In this document: positions 17,050 to 26,715 of the stretch, in pieces
How the letters are laid out: each line of letters begins with the position of its first letter
Numbering within the stretch: the first letter of the stretch is position 1
Source: Betaproteobacteria bacterium
GTDB taxonomy: Bacteria; Pseudomonadota; Gammaproteobacteria; Burkholderiales; SG8-41
Reading direction: 5' to 3'
Assembly: GCA_900299145.1 (NCBI GenBank)
Contig: OMIN01000027.1
Coordinates: 1-37,428, forward strand
DNA length: 37,428 nucleotides
Notes under the pieces: model-generated
The model's input: the letters and a program-made list of their open reading frames with translations, nothing else
The model's database searches: none
Told to the model about the DNA's origin: nothing
Program-made: the position numbers and the translations under genes

Positions 17050-19632
17050 GTGAACGACCCCGGCCTCACGAATCACACCCCAATGATGCAGCAATACCTG
17101 CGTCTAAAGGCCGACCATCCGGACAAGTTGCTGTTTTACCGCATGGGGGATTTTTACGAGATGTTTTACGGCGACGCCGAGCGGGCGGCGAAGCTGCTGG
17201 ATATTACGCTGACGAGCCGCGGCGCTTCGGCGGGTGTGCCAATCAAGATGGCGGGGGTGCCGTATCACGCGGTGGAGCAGTATCTGGCACGGTTGGTGAA
17301 GCTGGGCGAATCGGTGGCGATTTGCGAGCAGATCGGCGATCCGGCGTTGTCAAAGGGGCCGGTCGAACGCAAGGTTGTTCGCGTGGTGACGCCGGGCACG
17401 TTGACCGATGCGGCGCTGCTCGACGACAAGCGGGACAACCTGTTGCTGGCGGTGAATCGCGTGCGCGATACGCTGGGCATTGCGTGGCTGTCGCTGGCGT
17501 CGGGCCGATTCGCCGTGATTGAAACCGCTTGGCGCAATCTGGATGCGGAGCTGGAGCGGCTGCGGCCAGCGGAAATTCTGGCATCGGAAGATCTGGCGCG
17601 GGCGCTGGAAGAGAATCTGACCGCGCTCAAAATTCCGCTGCGCCGCGTGCCGCCGTGGCAGTTTGAGCTGGATGCCGCACGGCGCAATCTGTGTGCGCAG
17701 TTCAGCACGCACGATTTAAGTGGCTTCGGCGCGGAGCAACTCACCGTCGCGCTTGGCGCGGCCAATGCACTGCTCGATTACGTGAAATCCACGCAGGGCG
17801 CGGCGGCTGCGCATGTGCTGTCGCTGACGGTCGAGCAATCCAGCGAATGGGTGCGCATGGATCCGGCCACGCGGCGCAATCTGGAACTCACCGAAACCCT
17901 GCGCGGCGAGCCGGCGCCCACGCTACTGTCGCTGCTCGACCATTGCGCCACCAGCATGGGCAGCCGCCTCATGCGCTATACGATTCACCATCCGCTGACC
18001 AACCGCGAGAGCGTACGCGCGCGCCATGCGGCCGTCGGCGAACTCATGCAAACGCGCCAGCATGAAGGGCTGCACAAACTGCTGCGCACGTTTGTCGATG
18101 TGGAACGCATCACGTCGCGGCTCGCGCTAAAAACAGCGCGACCCCGGGATCTGTCGGGCTTACGGGATACGCTGAAACAGTTACCCGCCGCACGAGCAAT
18201 CATTGCCGCCAGTGCCAGCCCGCGTACCGTGGCTATCGCACAGGCGCTTGACCTGCGCGGAGAAATTGCAGCCACGCTCGCCGAGGCGATCCAGCCGGAA
18301 CCCGCCAGCGTGCTGCGCGAAGGCGGCGTGATTGCCGACGGCTTTGACGCGGAACTTGACGAACTGCGCGGCATCCAGAACAACTGTGGTGAGTTTCTGC
18401 TGGCGCTGGAGCAACGCGAAAGGGCGCGCACTGGCATCACCACGCTAAAAGTCGAATACAACCGCGTGCACGGCTTTTACATTGAGGTGTCGCGCGCGCA
18501 AAGCGACAACGTGCCAGACGATTACCGCCGCCGCCAGACGCTGAAAAACGCCGAGCGCTATATCACGCCAGAATTGAAAACCTTCGAGGACAAGGCGCTA
18601 TCGGCGCAGGATCGCGCGCTGGCCCGCGAGAAGCTGTTGTATGAAAAGCTGCTGAATGATCTCGCGCCGCAAGTACCGGCCTTGCAGCAGGCTGCGGGGG
18701 CAATCGCCGAGCTGGATTTGCTCGCCACCTTTGCCGAACGCGCCACCGCGCTCGACTGGAACGCACCGGAATTTTGCGCAGACAACTGCATCGAAATCGA
18801 CGCCGGCCGCCATCCCGTGGTGCAGGCGCAGGTCGACCGCTACATCCCCAACGATGCGCGTATCACGCCGGCGCGGCAGATGCTGCTAATCACCGGCCCC
18901 AACATGGGCGGCAAATCCACGTACATGCGGCAGGTGGCAATTATTGTGTTGCTGGCGCACTGCGGCTCGTTCGTGCCGGCGGCGCGCGCGCGCATCGGCC
19001 CGGTGGATCAGATTTTTACCCGTATCGGCGCAGCGGACGATCTCGCGGGCGGGCGCTCGACTTTCATGGTGGAAATGACCGAAGCAGCGTACATACTCCA
19101 TCACGCCACGCCGAAAAGCCTGGTGCTGATGGATGAAATCGGCCGCGGCACGTCCACGTATGATGGCTTGGCCCTCGCCGGTGCGATTGCGCGGCATCTG
19201 GTGGAAAAAAGCCGCTGCTACACTTTGTTCGCCACGCACTATTTTGAGTTGACCGCTCTGGCGCTGCGTTTCAAAGAAGTCGCCAACGTGCACTTCGACG
19301 CGGTGGAGCACAAAGACCATATTGTTTTTCTGCACAGCGTCGAAGAAGGCCCCGCGAATCAGAGTTACGGCCTGCAGGTGGCGCAGCTTGCTGGCGTGCC
19401 CGCCACGGTGATCCGCGCAGCGCGTCGCAACCTGCTGGAGCTTGAGGAAAAAAGCGCCACGGCCAGCCCGCAGCGTGATTTGTTTTCTGTTGCCGCGCCC
19501 GTGCCCGCGGAACCTGAGCCGCAGGCGGAGCATCCAATACTCGGTGAGCTGCGCGCGGCCGACCCGGATGCACTGACGCCGCGTGATGCTTTGGATTTGC
19601 TGTATCGTTTGCACAAGCAACTCGACATTTAA
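17050..19632 (+). CDS. mutS: DNA mismatch repair protein MutS
   Basis: The 860-residue protein is a full-length MutS, the mismatch-recognition ATPase that recruits MutL. The N-terminal domain has the mismatch-reading motif GDFYEMF (Phe35, Glu37). The Walker A motif GPNMGGKST is at 616-624, the Walker B/signature region [16 protein letters not shown] starts near 691, and the switch histidine region ATHYFELT follows. The C-terminus with [18 protein letters not shown] is the dimer/tetramer-forming tail. GTG at 17050 is chosen; an ATG at 17083 is possible but would trim conserved N-terminal residues. The ribosome site is weak. The stop codon is followed within a few bases by a copy of the dispersed repeat and the next gene. 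Confidence 0.97.
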   Translation: MNDPGLTNHTPMMQQYLRLKADHPDKLLFYRMGDFYEMFYGDAERAAKLLDITLTSRGASAGVPIKMAGVPYHAVEQYLARLVKLGESVAICEQIGDPALSKGPVERKVVRVVTPGTLTDAALLDDKRDNLLLAVNRVRDTLGIAWLSLASGRFAVIETAWRNLDAELERLRPAEILASEDLARALEENLTALKIPLRRVPPWQFELDAARRNLCAQFSTHDLSGFGAEQLTVALGAANALLDYVKSTQGAAAAHVLSLTVEQSSEWVRMDPATRRNLELTETLRGEPAPTLLSLLDHCATSMGSRLMRYTIHHPLTNRESVRARHAAVGELMQTRQHEGLHKLLRTFVDVERITSRLALKTARPRDLSGLRDTLKQLPAARAIIAASASPRTVAIAQALDLRGEIAATLAEAIQPEPASVLREGGVIADGFDAELDELRGIQNNCGEFLLALEQRERARTGITTLKVEYNRVHGFYIEVSRAQSDNVPDDYRRRQTLKNAERYITPELKTFEDKALSAQDRALAREKLLYEKLLNDLAPQVPALQQAAGAIAELDLLATFAERATALDWNAPEFCADNCIEIDAGRHPVVQAQVDRYIPNDARITPARQMLLITGPNMGGKSTYMRQVAIIVLLAHCGSFVPAARARIGPVDQIFTRIGAADDLAGGRSTFMVEMTEAAYILHHATPKSLVLMDEIGRGTSTYDGLALAGAIARHLVEKSRCYTLFATHYFELTALALRFKEVANVHFDAVEHKDHIVFLHSVEEGPANQSYGLQVAQLAGVPATVIRAARRNLLELEEKSATASPQRDLFSVAAPVPAEPEPQAEHPILGELRAADPDALTPRDALDLLYRLHKQLDI

Positions 19633-19638
19633 AATACC

Positions 19639-19656
19639 AATAAAAACAAATACTTA
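19639..19656 (+). repeat. Dispersed AT-rich repeat, copy 5
   Basis: AATAAAAACAAATACTTA, the sequence used here as the reference form, followed by TGAAATG. It fills the 28-bp gap between the mutS stop and the next ATG at 19661, leaving no room for a normal ribosome site. Confidence 0.75.
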
Positions 19657-19660
19657 TGAA

Positions 19661-20572
19661 ATGCCAACCTTAACGAAATTTTTGCTGGCCAGCGTGCTGT
19701 GGGCGTGCGCTGCCCTCAATGCAGTGCGCGCAGCGGATGCGGGGGACTTCACTTTCGTGGCGTTCGGCGACACGCCCTATACCGAAGAAGAGGAGCCTCG
19801 CTTCGTCAGCATGATCGCGGAAATCAACCGCGCGCAGCCGGTGTTTTCCATTCACGTCGGCGATTTCAAAAGCGGCTGGTCGCCGTGCACCGACGCGCTA
19901 TTCACGCAGCGCCGCGACTGGTTTAACCTGTTTCATCAGCCGCTGATATTTACGCCGGGCGACAACGAATGGACAGATTGTCATCGCGCGTTCGGTGCGG
20001 CGTTTGATCCGCTGGAGCGCCTGCAAAAACTGCGCGCGCTGTTTTTTGCCGATGCGGTTTCACTCGGCCAGCAAAAAATGGCGTTAACCCGGCAGACGCC
20101 GGATTTCCCGGAAAATGCGCGCTGGGAACATCAGGGCATCGTGTTCGCCACCATCAATGTGCCGGGTAGCCACAACAACAAGGCCATGCCGAAGGAAAAA
20201 GCCGCGCGAGATACCGCGAACGATGCCTGGATACGCGCTGCGTTCGATGGCGCACGCGCCAAGTCACAGCGCGCGGTGGTGATCGCGATGCAGGCCAATC
20301 CTTTCAGCAGCGACATCAAGCGCGGCCCTTACGCCGCCATCCTGCGCGCACTGACCCGGGAAACCGTCAATTTCAGCGGCGAGGTACTGCTGATTCACGG
20401 CGACACCCACCGCTATCGCATGGATCAGCCGCTGCCCGACCCGCGCGCGCGCGCGACGCTTCGCAACTTTACGCGGCTGGAGGTTTTCGGCTACCCGTTT
20501 CAGAACTGGGTGCGCGTGCGCGTGAGCGAACGCGACGGCAGAATCGTGTTTACGCCGTCGCTTGGCGGTTGA
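19661..20572 (+). CDS. Secreted calcineurin-like metallophosphoesterase
   Basis: The 303-residue product has a signal peptide (MPTLTKFLLASVLWACAALNAVRA-AD). It then shows the ordered metal-binding motifs of calcineurin-like phosphoesterases: FVAFGDTPY (36-40), IHVGDFK (67-70), PGDNEW (100-104) and LLIHGDTHR near residue 245. It probably acts in the periplasm on phosphomonoesters or diesters; the substrate is unknown. The gene follows mutS by 28 bp, with a dispersed repeat directly upstream of the ATG and no evident Shine-Dalgarno sequence, so translation may depend on mutS read-through. The frame continues upstream into the end of mutS, but those residues have no signal-peptide character. Confidence 0.8.
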   Translation: MPTLTKFLLASVLWACAALNAVRAADAGDFTFVAFGDTPYTEEEEPRFVSMIAEINRAQPVFSIHVGDFKSGWSPCTDALFTQRRDWFNLFHQPLIFTPGDNEWTDCHRAFGAAFDPLERLQKLRALFFADAVSLGQQKMALTRQTPDFPENARWEHQGIVFATINVPGSHNNKAMPKEKAARDTANDAWIRAAFDGARAKSQRAVVIAMQANPFSSDIKRGPYAAILRALTRETVNFSGEVLLIHGDTHRYRMDQPLPDPRARATLRNFTRLEVFGYPFQNWVRVRVSERDGRIVFTPSLGG

Positions 20573-20588
20573 TACAGGTCAGGCGAGG

Positions 20589-21065
20589 TTAGTGGTGATG
20601 GCCATGCGCGCCGTGCACGTGGCCGTGCGAGAGTTCTTCCCGGGTAGCCGCACGCACGTCGGCAATCGTGCATGAAAAGTTGAGCGTTTGCCCGGCCAGC
20701 GGGTGGTTGCCGTCGACCACCACCTTGCCGTCGGCGATGTCGGTGACGGTGTAGACAATGACTTCACCTTCCTTGTCCGTCTCGCCCTGAAACTGCATGC
20801 CCACCTTAACCTCGGCGGGAAATTTGTCGCGATCTTCCACGCGCACCAACTGCGCATCGTACTCGCCAAAAGCATCGGCCGGCGTCAGGCGAATCTTGCA
20901 CGCCTCGCCTACGGCCTTGCCTTCCAGCGCCTTTTCCACAGCGGGAAAAATGCCGGAATGGCCATGCAGATAAACCAGCGGATCTCTGGCTTTTTCAATC
21001 AGGCCGCCGTCAGCGTCGTAGAGTTCGTACGACAGTGAAACCACGGTGTCTTGCGCTACGTTCAT
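20589..21065 (-). CDS. slyD: FKBP-type peptidyl-prolyl isomerase SlyD
   Basis: The 158-residue product has the SlyD layout: an FKBP core split by an insert-in-flap chaperone domain, then a metal-binding histidine tail. Visible elements are PLVYLHGHSGIFPAVEKAL, the start of the FKBP flap, DAFGEYDAQLV, and NHPLAGQTLNF, which is highly conserved in SlyD. The tail HGHVHGAHGHHH binds nickel and other metals in relatives. It catalyses proline isomerisation and assists folding in the cytoplasm. ATG at 21065 is divergent from the ribosomal oxygenase gene with 113 bp between starts. Confidence 0.95.
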   Translation of the reverse strand: MNVAQDTVVSLSYELYDADGGLIEKARDPLVYLHGHSGIFPAVEKALEGKAVGEACKIRLTPADAFGEYDAQLVRVEDRDKFPAEVKVGMQFQGETDKEGEVIVYTVTDIADGKVVVDGNHPLAGQTLNFSCTIADVRAATREELSHGHVHGAHGHHH

Positions 21066-21178
21066 GTGCCGCTCCCGTTATGTCATGCACCAGCGCGGGC
21101 TGCGCGGCGATCATGGTGTGAGTAGCGAGATTGTACCGGATGTCCCCGCGCGCCAGCGGCTCGATTACAATTTGTGAC

Positions 21179-22330
21179 ATGACTCTGGCGAATCGCGGGA
21201 TACCAACTTCGGCGGGCTTGCTCGGAAAACTGAGCCGCGCCGGGTTTTTGAGCAAACACTGGCAAAAGCGCCCGCTGTTCGTGCCCGGCGCCATACCCGA
21301 TTGCGGCGCCTGGCTGCAGCCTGCCACGCTGTTCGAGCTGGCCGCGCGGGACGACGTCGCATCGCGTCTGGGGATGCGCGTGCGCAACCGCTGGACCGTG
21401 CACCATGGGCCGTTCAAACGCAGCGAGTTTCGAAAATTGCCGCGCGGCGGCTGGACGCTGCTGGTGCAGGGCGTGGAGCAATATATACCACAATCATCTG
21501 ATTTATTAGGATTTTTTTCATTCATCCCGCACGCCCGGCTGGACGATTTGATGGTGAGTTACGCACCGCCCGGCGGCGGTGTGGGGCCGCATTTCGACAG
21601 CTATGATGTGTTTCTGCTGCAAGGCTTGGGCACGCGGCGCTGGCAGATCAGCACGCAAAAAAATCTGCAACTCGTCGACGATGCGCCGCTACGCATCCTG
21701 AAAGATTTTCACTCCACACAGGAATGGGTCACGCAACGTGGCGATTTGCTGTATCTGCCGCCGCGCTGCGCGCATGACGGCGTGGCGCTTGAGGAATGCA
21801 TGACGCTGTCGGTCGGCTTTCGCGCGCCGCGTAAACTGGAGCTGGCGTCACGCTTCCTGGAATTCCTGCAGGATGAATTGCCTTCCGGCGGCGCGCTTGA
21901 TGGCCTGTATGAAGACCCTGATTTGCAGCTGCAAAAGCACCCGGCGGCGCTGCCGCCCGCGATGCTCGAAAAAATTTCACGCGCGCTGATGCATATACGC
22001 TGGAACGCGCGCGATGTGGCACAGTTCACCGGCCGCTACCTTTCGGAGCCCGCTCACGAAGCGGTATTTGATCGTCCGCGCCGCCCACTAGCATTGCCCA
22101 ATTTCGTGCGGCAAGTTTCTCGAAACGGCGCGCGCCTGACGCTGCGCACGCGCATGCTGTTTCATGGCGGTACGGTCTTTATCAACGGCGAAAGCCACCC
22201 GTTGCCGCCGCAGGATCGCACGGCGCTGATTCGACTGGCGGATCAGCGCGCGACACCCGCATTCATGCCGTCGCGCGCCGGCGCGGCGCTGTTGCACGCC
22301 TGGTACTGCGCGGGCTATATCGTGGTTTAG
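21179..22330 (+). CDS. roxA: Ribosomal oxygenase RoxA/YcfD (50S L16 arginine hydroxylase)
   Basis: A 383-residue JmjC-type cupin oxygenase. Iron ligands are visible as HxD...H: His138 and Asp140 in GPHFDSYDVFLLQ, and His199 in PPRCAHDG. The preceding LDDLMVSYAPPGGGVG and the following MTLSVGFRAP match YcfD, which hydroxylates an arginine of ribosomal protein L16 using 2-oxoglutarate and oxygen. The C-terminal part is the winged-helix dimer region. ATG at 21179 was chosen over an upstream in-frame ATG because it starts just before the conserved domain. Residues 101-117 are coded by an unusually AT-rich 45-bp island (21481-21525), although the protein aligns without gap there. The next gene follows after 13 bp. 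Confidence 0.9.
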   Translation: MTLANRGIPTSAGLLGKLSRAGFLSKHWQKRPLFVPGAIPDCGAWLQPATLFELAARDDVASRLGMRVRNRWTVHHGPFKRSEFRKLPRGGWTLLVQGVEQYIPQSSDLLGFFSFIPHARLDDLMVSYAPPGGGVGPHFDSYDVFLLQGLGTRRWQISTQKNLQLVDDAPLRILKDFHSTQEWVTQRGDLLYLPPRCAHDGVALEECMTLSVGFRAPRKLELASRFLEFLQDELPSGGALDGLYEDPDLQLQKHPAALPPAMLEKISRALMHIRWNARDVAQFTGRYLSEPAHEAVFDRPRRPLALPNFVRQVSRNGARLTLRTRMLFHGGTVFINGESHPLPPQDRTALIRLADQRATPAFMPSRAGAALLHAWYCAGYIVV

Positions 22331-22343
22331 GTCTGGTGACGCC

Positions 22344-22856
22344 ATGACAAATTCTGCAACCTCCACCGGCTCGCTGCCGCTGACCCAATACCGGCGCTTT
22401 GAAAGCTTCAAGGAATACGAAGCCCTGATCGACGATACGCTGCCGCACACCGAAGCGGTGGTTCGCGTGTTTGACAACGCGCTGCCGGCAAGCTGGAACA
22501 GCACGCAGCGCACGTCTCTGTTGCGGCATTTTTTGCGGCGCAATCCGGTCAATCGCGTTTACATCGTTTTGCACGAAACGGATTCCATCGAACGCAAGTT
22601 ACCGCGTCTGGCCGACCTGTGCCGCGATTTTGGCCATGCCTGCAAGATACGGCTTACACCGAAAATGGCACGGCATATTTATGATCCGTTTGTAATTTTT
22701 GACGCTAGCCACTACTTGCATCGGTTTCACCACGCCCATATGCGCGCCGCCCAAGGAATTCACGATGTGGAAGGCGCGCAGCAGTTGTTGGACCGGCATG
22801 CGGAACTGTGGGAAGTATCGGCGGCCATTTCAGTCGGCTCGCCGGGCGGGCTATAA
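22344..22856 (+). CDS. Conserved hypothetical protein, PLD-like/DUF7931-type
   Basis: The 170-residue product follows roxA by 13 bp and is likely co-transcribed with it. It contains YRRFESFKEYEALIDDTLPHTEAVVRVFDN, split here by description: a sheet-like segment, then LLRHFLRRNPVNRVYIVLHE, and a conserved ending with FDASHYLHRFHHAHMRAA. The general plan resembles small proteins with a phospholipase D-like fold assigned to DUF7931 in proteobacteria, but I cannot confirm the assignment from sequence alone. No signal peptide or membrane segment is seen. Function is unknown. Confidence 0.7.
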   Translation: MTNSATSTGSLPLTQYRRFESFKEYEALIDDTLPHTEAVVRVFDNALPASWNSTQRTSLLRHFLRRNPVNRVYIVLHETDSIERKLPRLADLCRDFGHACKIRLTPKMARHIYDPFVIFDASHYLHRFHHAHMRAAQGIHDVEGAQQLLDRHAELWEVSAAISVGSPGGL

Positions 22857-23171
22857 GAGGGATGTCACAGTGGGCGCATCTGTGCCGCCCGCTGAAAACT
22901 ACTGAAAAATCAGATAGAAACCAGCCAAATTCACGCTTCCCCGGTGGACAATGTCGCGCGCCACAGGTTAAAATTCCAACGCTTCAACCCACTGGCTCAC
23001 TGGCGGTAAACCGGTATCAAATTGCGTAGAGCAGTTACGTAGTTTTACAGCTTAGGGGGTCAGTAGCTTGAATAAAAGAATCAACGCAAACTAACAGCTG
23101 GACAAATCGCACCCTGATTTTTCGGCTGGCATTTTCCAAATCTTGTTCACCTAGGAAGGGAAACTACCAAA
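22857..23171. other. Intergenic region upstream of the Ala-rich lipoprotein
   Basis: About 315 bp with no recognisable gene. The last 20 bp carry the ribosome site (GGAAGGGAAAC) of the lipoprotein gene. A promoter must lie here, because the preceding gene ends 315 bp upstream, but no convincing -35/-10 pair could be assigned. Confidence 0.45.
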
Positions 23172-23660
23172 ATGAAACCTACTCTGATTGTTGCCGCCCT
23201 GATGGCGGTTGGCATTGCTGCTTGCGATAACAAGCCTGCTACGCCGCCCGCGCCGAAAGCCGCTGCTCCGGCAGCTGCGCCTGCTGCTGCGCCCGCCGCC
23301 ACGCCCGCACCGGCTGGCGATGCCGCCAAATCGGCTGATGCCCCCGCTGGCGGTGCTGCGCCTGCTGGTGGTGCTGCACCTGCGGGCGGTGCCGCTCCCG
23401 CCGCCGATGCCGCCAAGGCTGGCGATGCACCGAAAGGCGCTGTAGACGCCGCCAAGGATGCCGCCAAAGATAAAATGGGCGAAATGAAAGACAAGGCCAT
23501 GGATGCCGCCAAGGACAAAATGGGCGACGCCAAGGACAAAGCTGTTGAAGTTGCCAAGGGCGCTGCTGCTGGTGCAGTGGCTGGCGCGAAAGACGGTGGT
23601 GGCGTGGCAGGTGCTGCCGCCGGCGCAAAATCTGGCGCCATGGATGCAATGAAGAAGTAA
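23172..23660 (+). CDS. Ala/Pro-rich lipoprotein with LEA-like amphipathic repeats
   Basis: The 162-residue product begins with a lipoprotein signal (MKPTLIVAALMAVGIAAC-D), lipobox IAAC at Cys19. A proline/alanine-rich linker (about 22-90) contains three near-perfect GGAAPA units. The segment about 95-135 repeats DAAKDKMG/DKAMDAAKDKMG in an 11-residue rhythm with alternating Lys and Asp/Glu, typical of LEA-like helices or of YtxH/phasin-like coiled regions. Such segments are often disordered and helix-forming on drying or membrane contact. The function is unknown, perhaps envelope stress protection. A strong terminator follows, so it is a single-gene unit. The reverse strand is also open because of the repetitive GCC/GGC codons; that frame is an artefact. 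Confidence 0.8.
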   Translation: MKPTLIVAALMAVGIAACDNKPATPPAPKAAAPAAAPAAAPAATPAPAGDAAKSADAPAGGAAPAGGAAPAGGAAPAADAAKAGDAPKGAVDAAKDAAKDKMGEMKDKAMDAAKDKMGDAKDKAVEVAKGAAAGAVAGAKDGGGVAGAAAGAKSGAMDAMKK

Positions 23661-23683
23661 TCGCGCGTCAGTCAGCAAAATGG

Positions 23684-23718
23684 AAACGGCCCCTGAAAAT
23701 TCAGGGGCCGTTTTTTTT
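23684..23718 (+). terminator. Rho-independent terminator after the lipoprotein gene
   Basis: AAACGGCCCCTGAA pairs with TTCAGGGGCCGTTT around a minimal AA loop, followed by eight T in total. It is a textbook intrinsic terminator on the plus strand. The A-run on its left side may also let it serve the convergent MBL hydrolase gene on the minus strand. Confidence 0.93.
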
Positions 23719-23744
23719 CGACTGGCTTTGCCGCACAACCTAGA

Positions 23745-24521
23745 TCAACGGATATCACGCCACGCAAAACCTTCGTCCTGCGTTGCCACGCCTATCCATT
23801 CGTCGGCGCAATCCAGCGCCTGCGCAAGCGCCCGCCTCGCCAGCGCTGGCGTGTTATTCTGCTTCGAAAGGTGTGCGGCAATGACATGCTGCAACCGGCT
23901 CTTGTCATGCATCCGCAACGCGCGCAGCAAGCCCGAAGCAGCGTGATTGTCCAGATGGCCCAGACGTCCAGCGATGCGCTGCTTCAGCGCGTGCGGATAG
24001 TTGCCGTTCATCAGCATATCGCGGTCATGATTGCATTCGAGCACCAGCGCATCCGTCGTGGCCAGCATGGTTTCAATATGGCTGGTAGACACACCCGTGT
24101 CCGTCAACACCCCTAAAGACTTGCCACCATCGCTGAACACAAATTGCGCGGGCTCGCGCGCATCGTGCGGCACGGGAAATGGGTGCAAGTGGATATCGCC
24201 CACCGGCAGCGCGCAATGGCTATCGATAACATTCAACACGACGCCGTCGAACCGAGACACGCCAGTGGCCATCAGGGTGCCGTGCGTCAGGTAAACGGGG
24301 ATCTCATGCTTACGCGCGAATCGCGACACACCGCCAACATGGTCGTCGTGCTCGTGCGTAACCACGATGCCGTCGATATCCGCAGGCGCCAGATTCAACC
24401 GCCCCAAGCGCCGCACGGTTTCGGCAAGGCCGAATCCGCAATCCAGCATCAGGCTGGTTGCACCTGCCTGAACGATGAGCCCATTGCCTTCGCTGCCGCT
24501 GCCCAGTGACGCGAAGCGCAT
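23745..24521 (-). CDS. MBL-fold metallo-hydrolase, YycJ/WalJ-like
   Basis: The 258-residue product is a metallo-beta-lactamase-fold hydrolase. The metal motif THEHDDH lies at 55-61, after LGSGSEGNG at the N-terminus, which is typical of the YycJ/WalJ group of proposed exonucleases. Other metal-site parts are FPVPHDAREP, VLTDTG, LECNHD, and AAHLSKQNN near the C-terminus. No signal peptide is seen. It is the last gene of the block dapA-bamC-MBL, an order common in betaproteobacteria, with only ten bases after bamC. A nucleic-acid substrate is likely by family but not proven. Confidence 0.88.
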   Translation of the reverse strand: MRFASLGSGSEGNGLIVQAGATSLMLDCGFGLAETVRRLGRLNLAPADIDGIVVTHEHDDHVGGVSRFARKHEIPVYLTHGTLMATGVSRFDGVVLNVIDSHCALPVGDIHLHPFPVPHDAREPAQFVFSDGGKSLGVLTDTGVSTSHIETMLATTDALVLECNHDRDMLMNGNYPHALKQRIAGRLGHLDNHAASGLLRALRMHDKSRLQHVIAAHLSKQNNTPALARRALAQALDCADEWIGVATQDEGFAWRDIR

Positions 24522-24531
24522 GCCGCGAGCG

Positions 24532-25686
24532 TTATCGCAGTTGTTCGTAAAGAAGCGTCAGGATACGGCTGGCAGTGGCGGATTGCTCCTGCTTGCCATC
24601 CTTGCCTAGAACATTGACCTGGGCAGCGGCATCCATGTCACGCACGGCGATCTGGAATTGCTCGCTTTTCTTGGGGGCGCTATCCCCCCAGAACTTGAGC
24701 GCGCCGATCGTGCGGCCCACGATGCCTTCGCCGCCCTTCTTGGTCTGCACGTCGGTTTCAGGATCAATGTAACGAACAAAGTAAATGCCTTTGGAACGGT
24801 CACGATCTTCCACCGTGAATCCCACGCGATCCAAAGCTAAACCAACGCGACGCCACGCCCGGTCAAACTGTTCATTTACCGTCAGAATGCCACCACTTTG
24901 CGAAGCCATAGATGCGCGCGGCGCTTCCGTCGACGCGGCAATCTGCTGTTTGGCTCGCACTTCCTGAATGCCAAAACGCACCATGAGACGGCGCAGCATT
25001 TCCGCTTCCAGATCCGGATCCGGCTGACGTGGCTGCCAGCGCGTCTGGTCCCTGCCTTCGCTGATATATACTTCCTGCATGCCCCGGTGGCTGATGTAGA
25101 TCTCCGTCATACCAGCCTGTGCACTGCGTTCGAGGCGCGTGCGAAATTTATCACGTTCCGCCGTAGAGTACACTGAATCGAGCACCTTGCCCAACAGCCC
25201 ACGCAGCATACCATCGGGTACCTTGGCACGATTTTCATTCCAATCGGTTTCCATGACGCCCGCTTCCGGCGTTTCGACGTTTACGATGAAGCCCACTTCC
25301 TGCCAAAAATCCTTTACCACTGGCCACACCTGCGCGGGATCACCCTTGACAACCAGCCATCGCTGCGTGCCGGCGCGTTCCACTCGGGCATCGCTTTGCT
25401 CGGGCAATACACCCGAATTTGCCACACCACTGCTTTGCTGGCGCCATTCCTTGTCCATGGTGTAGTTGGAAAAAGTGGCAGATCCTTTACGTGCATCCGG
25501 AATCGCGTAACGGTCATCGGCGGTCGGCCGCGTCAGGTCGGGTGGCACCTCCAAGGAAGGCAACTTGCCAGCTGACTTGTAATCGACTTTCTTGGTGGGA
25601 ATTTCAAAGTCGAGTGAACTGCAGGCACCCAATAGTGTGCCCGCCACAAGACAGCACAGTAGCTGCAGACAATAAAAATATCGCAT
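24532..25686 (-). CDS. bamC: Outer membrane assembly lipoprotein BamC
   Basis: The 384-residue product is BamC (NlpB), a lipoprotein of the BAM complex that inserts beta-barrels in the outer membrane. A lipoprotein signal ends with LLGAC-SS. The long unstructured N-terminus contains KVDYKSA..LPSLEVPPDLT, the conserved BamD-binding segment. Two helix-grip domains follow, about 115-210 (WLVVKGDPAQVWPVVKDFW) and about 275-380 (DRAWRRVGLALDRVGFTVED). ATG at 25686 has GAGG seven bases upstream and gives a proper lipoprotein signal. It is downstream of dapA, as in E. coli and Burkholderia. Confidence 0.95.
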   Translation of the reverse strand: MRYFYCLQLLCCLVAGTLLGACSSLDFEIPTKKVDYKSAGKLPSLEVPPDLTRPTADDRYAIPDARKGSATFSNYTMDKEWRQQSSGVANSGVLPEQSDARVERAGTQRWLVVKGDPAQVWPVVKDFWQEVGFIVNVETPEAGVMETDWNENRAKVPDGMLRGLLGKVLDSVYSTAERDKFRTRLERSAQAGMTEIYISHRGMQEVYISEGRDQTRWQPRQPDPDLEAEMLRRLMVRFGIQEVRAKQQIAASTEAPRASMASQSGGILTVNEQFDRAWRRVGLALDRVGFTVEDRDRSKGIYFVRYIDPETDVQTKKGGEGIVGRTIGALKFWGDSAPKKSEQFQIAVRDMDAAAQVNVLGKDGKQEQSATASRILTLLYEQLR

Positions 25687-25726
25687 GGGCAACCTCACTT
25701 GCGCCGGCGGCACGGCCAATGGCACA

Positions 25727-26611
25727 TCAAGCGGCAATCCCCGCCTGACGCATGGCATTGCGCACGCGGTCATGAAATGCGGGCGATAACGGCGTCAACG
25801 GCAACCGGATGCCCGCCTTGATCAATCCCATTTGCTGGGCAGCCCATTTCACCGGGATCGGATTCGCTTCGCAGAAAAGATGCTGATGCAATCCCAGCAG
25901 TCGGTCATTGATCTCACGTGCCTTGGGGATATCGCTGTCCAACGCCGCCGCGCACAACTCGTGCATGGCTTTTGCGGCGACGTTCGCGGTCACGGAAATC
26001 ACACCATGCCCGCCCAACAGCATCAACGGCAGGCAGGTGGCATCGTCGCCGCTAAATACCAGAAACTCTGCCGGCTTGCGCCGAATCAGGTCTGAGTTAC
26101 GTTCCATGTTACCGGTGGCCTCCTTGATGCCGATGATATTGGGCACCTGCGCCAGCCTAAGCACCGTATCGTTTTGCATATCGGCAACGGTACGGCCTGG
26201 CACGTTGTAGAGAATCTGCGGAATATCCACCGCCTCGGCGATGGCCTTGAAGTGCAGATACAGGCCTTCCTGTGTTGGCCGGTTGTAATACGGCACCACG
26301 GTGAGGCTGTAGTCCGCGCCGAGTTGTTTGGCGTGACGCGAGTGTTCGATGGCTTCTCGCGTGGAGTTCGCACCCGTGCCCGCGATCACCGGCACGCGCT
26401 TGGCTACGTGATCGACCGCTGTTTTGATCAGCAGCCAATGCTCTTCGTTGTCCACCGTGGGCGATTCGCCGGTGGTGCCGACCACCACGATGCCGTCGGT
26501 GCCCTGTGCAATGTGCCAATCCAGCAACGCGCGGAAGGATTCCAGATCCAGCGCACCGTCTTCCTGCATCGGCGTCACGATTGCCACCAAACTGCCGCGC
26601 AATGTTGCCAT
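25727..26611 (-). CDS. dapA: 4-hydroxy-tetrahydrodipicolinate synthase
   Basis: The 294-residue enzyme condenses pyruvate with aspartate semialdehyde, the first committed step to lysine and diaminopimelate. The Schiff-base lysine is Lys163 in IGIKEATG. The pyruvate-binding GTTGES loop (45-50), the catalytic tyrosines at PYYN (about 109) and ILYNVPGRT (135) are all present. Length and motifs match active DapA. AGGA lies upstream of the ATG. bamC follows after 40 bp. A possible -10 box, TACAAT, lies about 55 bp upstream on the minus strand (26665-26670), without a clear -35. Confidence 0.97.
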   Translation of the reverse strand: MATLRGSLVAIVTPMQEDGALDLESFRALLDWHIAQGTDGIVVVGTTGESPTVDNEEHWLLIKTAVDHVAKRVPVIAGTGANSTREAIEHSRHAKQLGADYSLTVVPYYNRPTQEGLYLHFKAIAEAVDIPQILYNVPGRTVADMQNDTVLRLAQVPNIIGIKEATGNMERNSDLIRRKPAEFLVFSGDDATCLPLMLLGGHGVISVTANVAAKAMHELCAAALDSDIPKAREINDRLLGLHQHLFCEANPIPVKWAAQQMGLIKAGIRLPLTPLSPAFHDRVRNAMRQAGIAA

Positions 26612-26715
26612 GTTATTGATTTTCCTGAACTTTTTATCTATCCATGGTCCGACTTCGACCCCACTTGCTATTGTACCTGAAGTCGAATGGAATCGGTTAC
26701 CGCGGTGTGACCAGC

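Noticed and set aside
18886-19620. 244-codon minus-strand frame inside mutS
   Set aside because: It is antisense to conserved MutS ATPase motifs and has no recognisable domain.
23147-23738. Minus-strand open frames of 164-195 codons opposite the Ala-rich lipoprotein
   Set aside because: They are mirror products of repetitive GCC/GGC codons; the plus strand has a lipobox, ribosome site and terminator.
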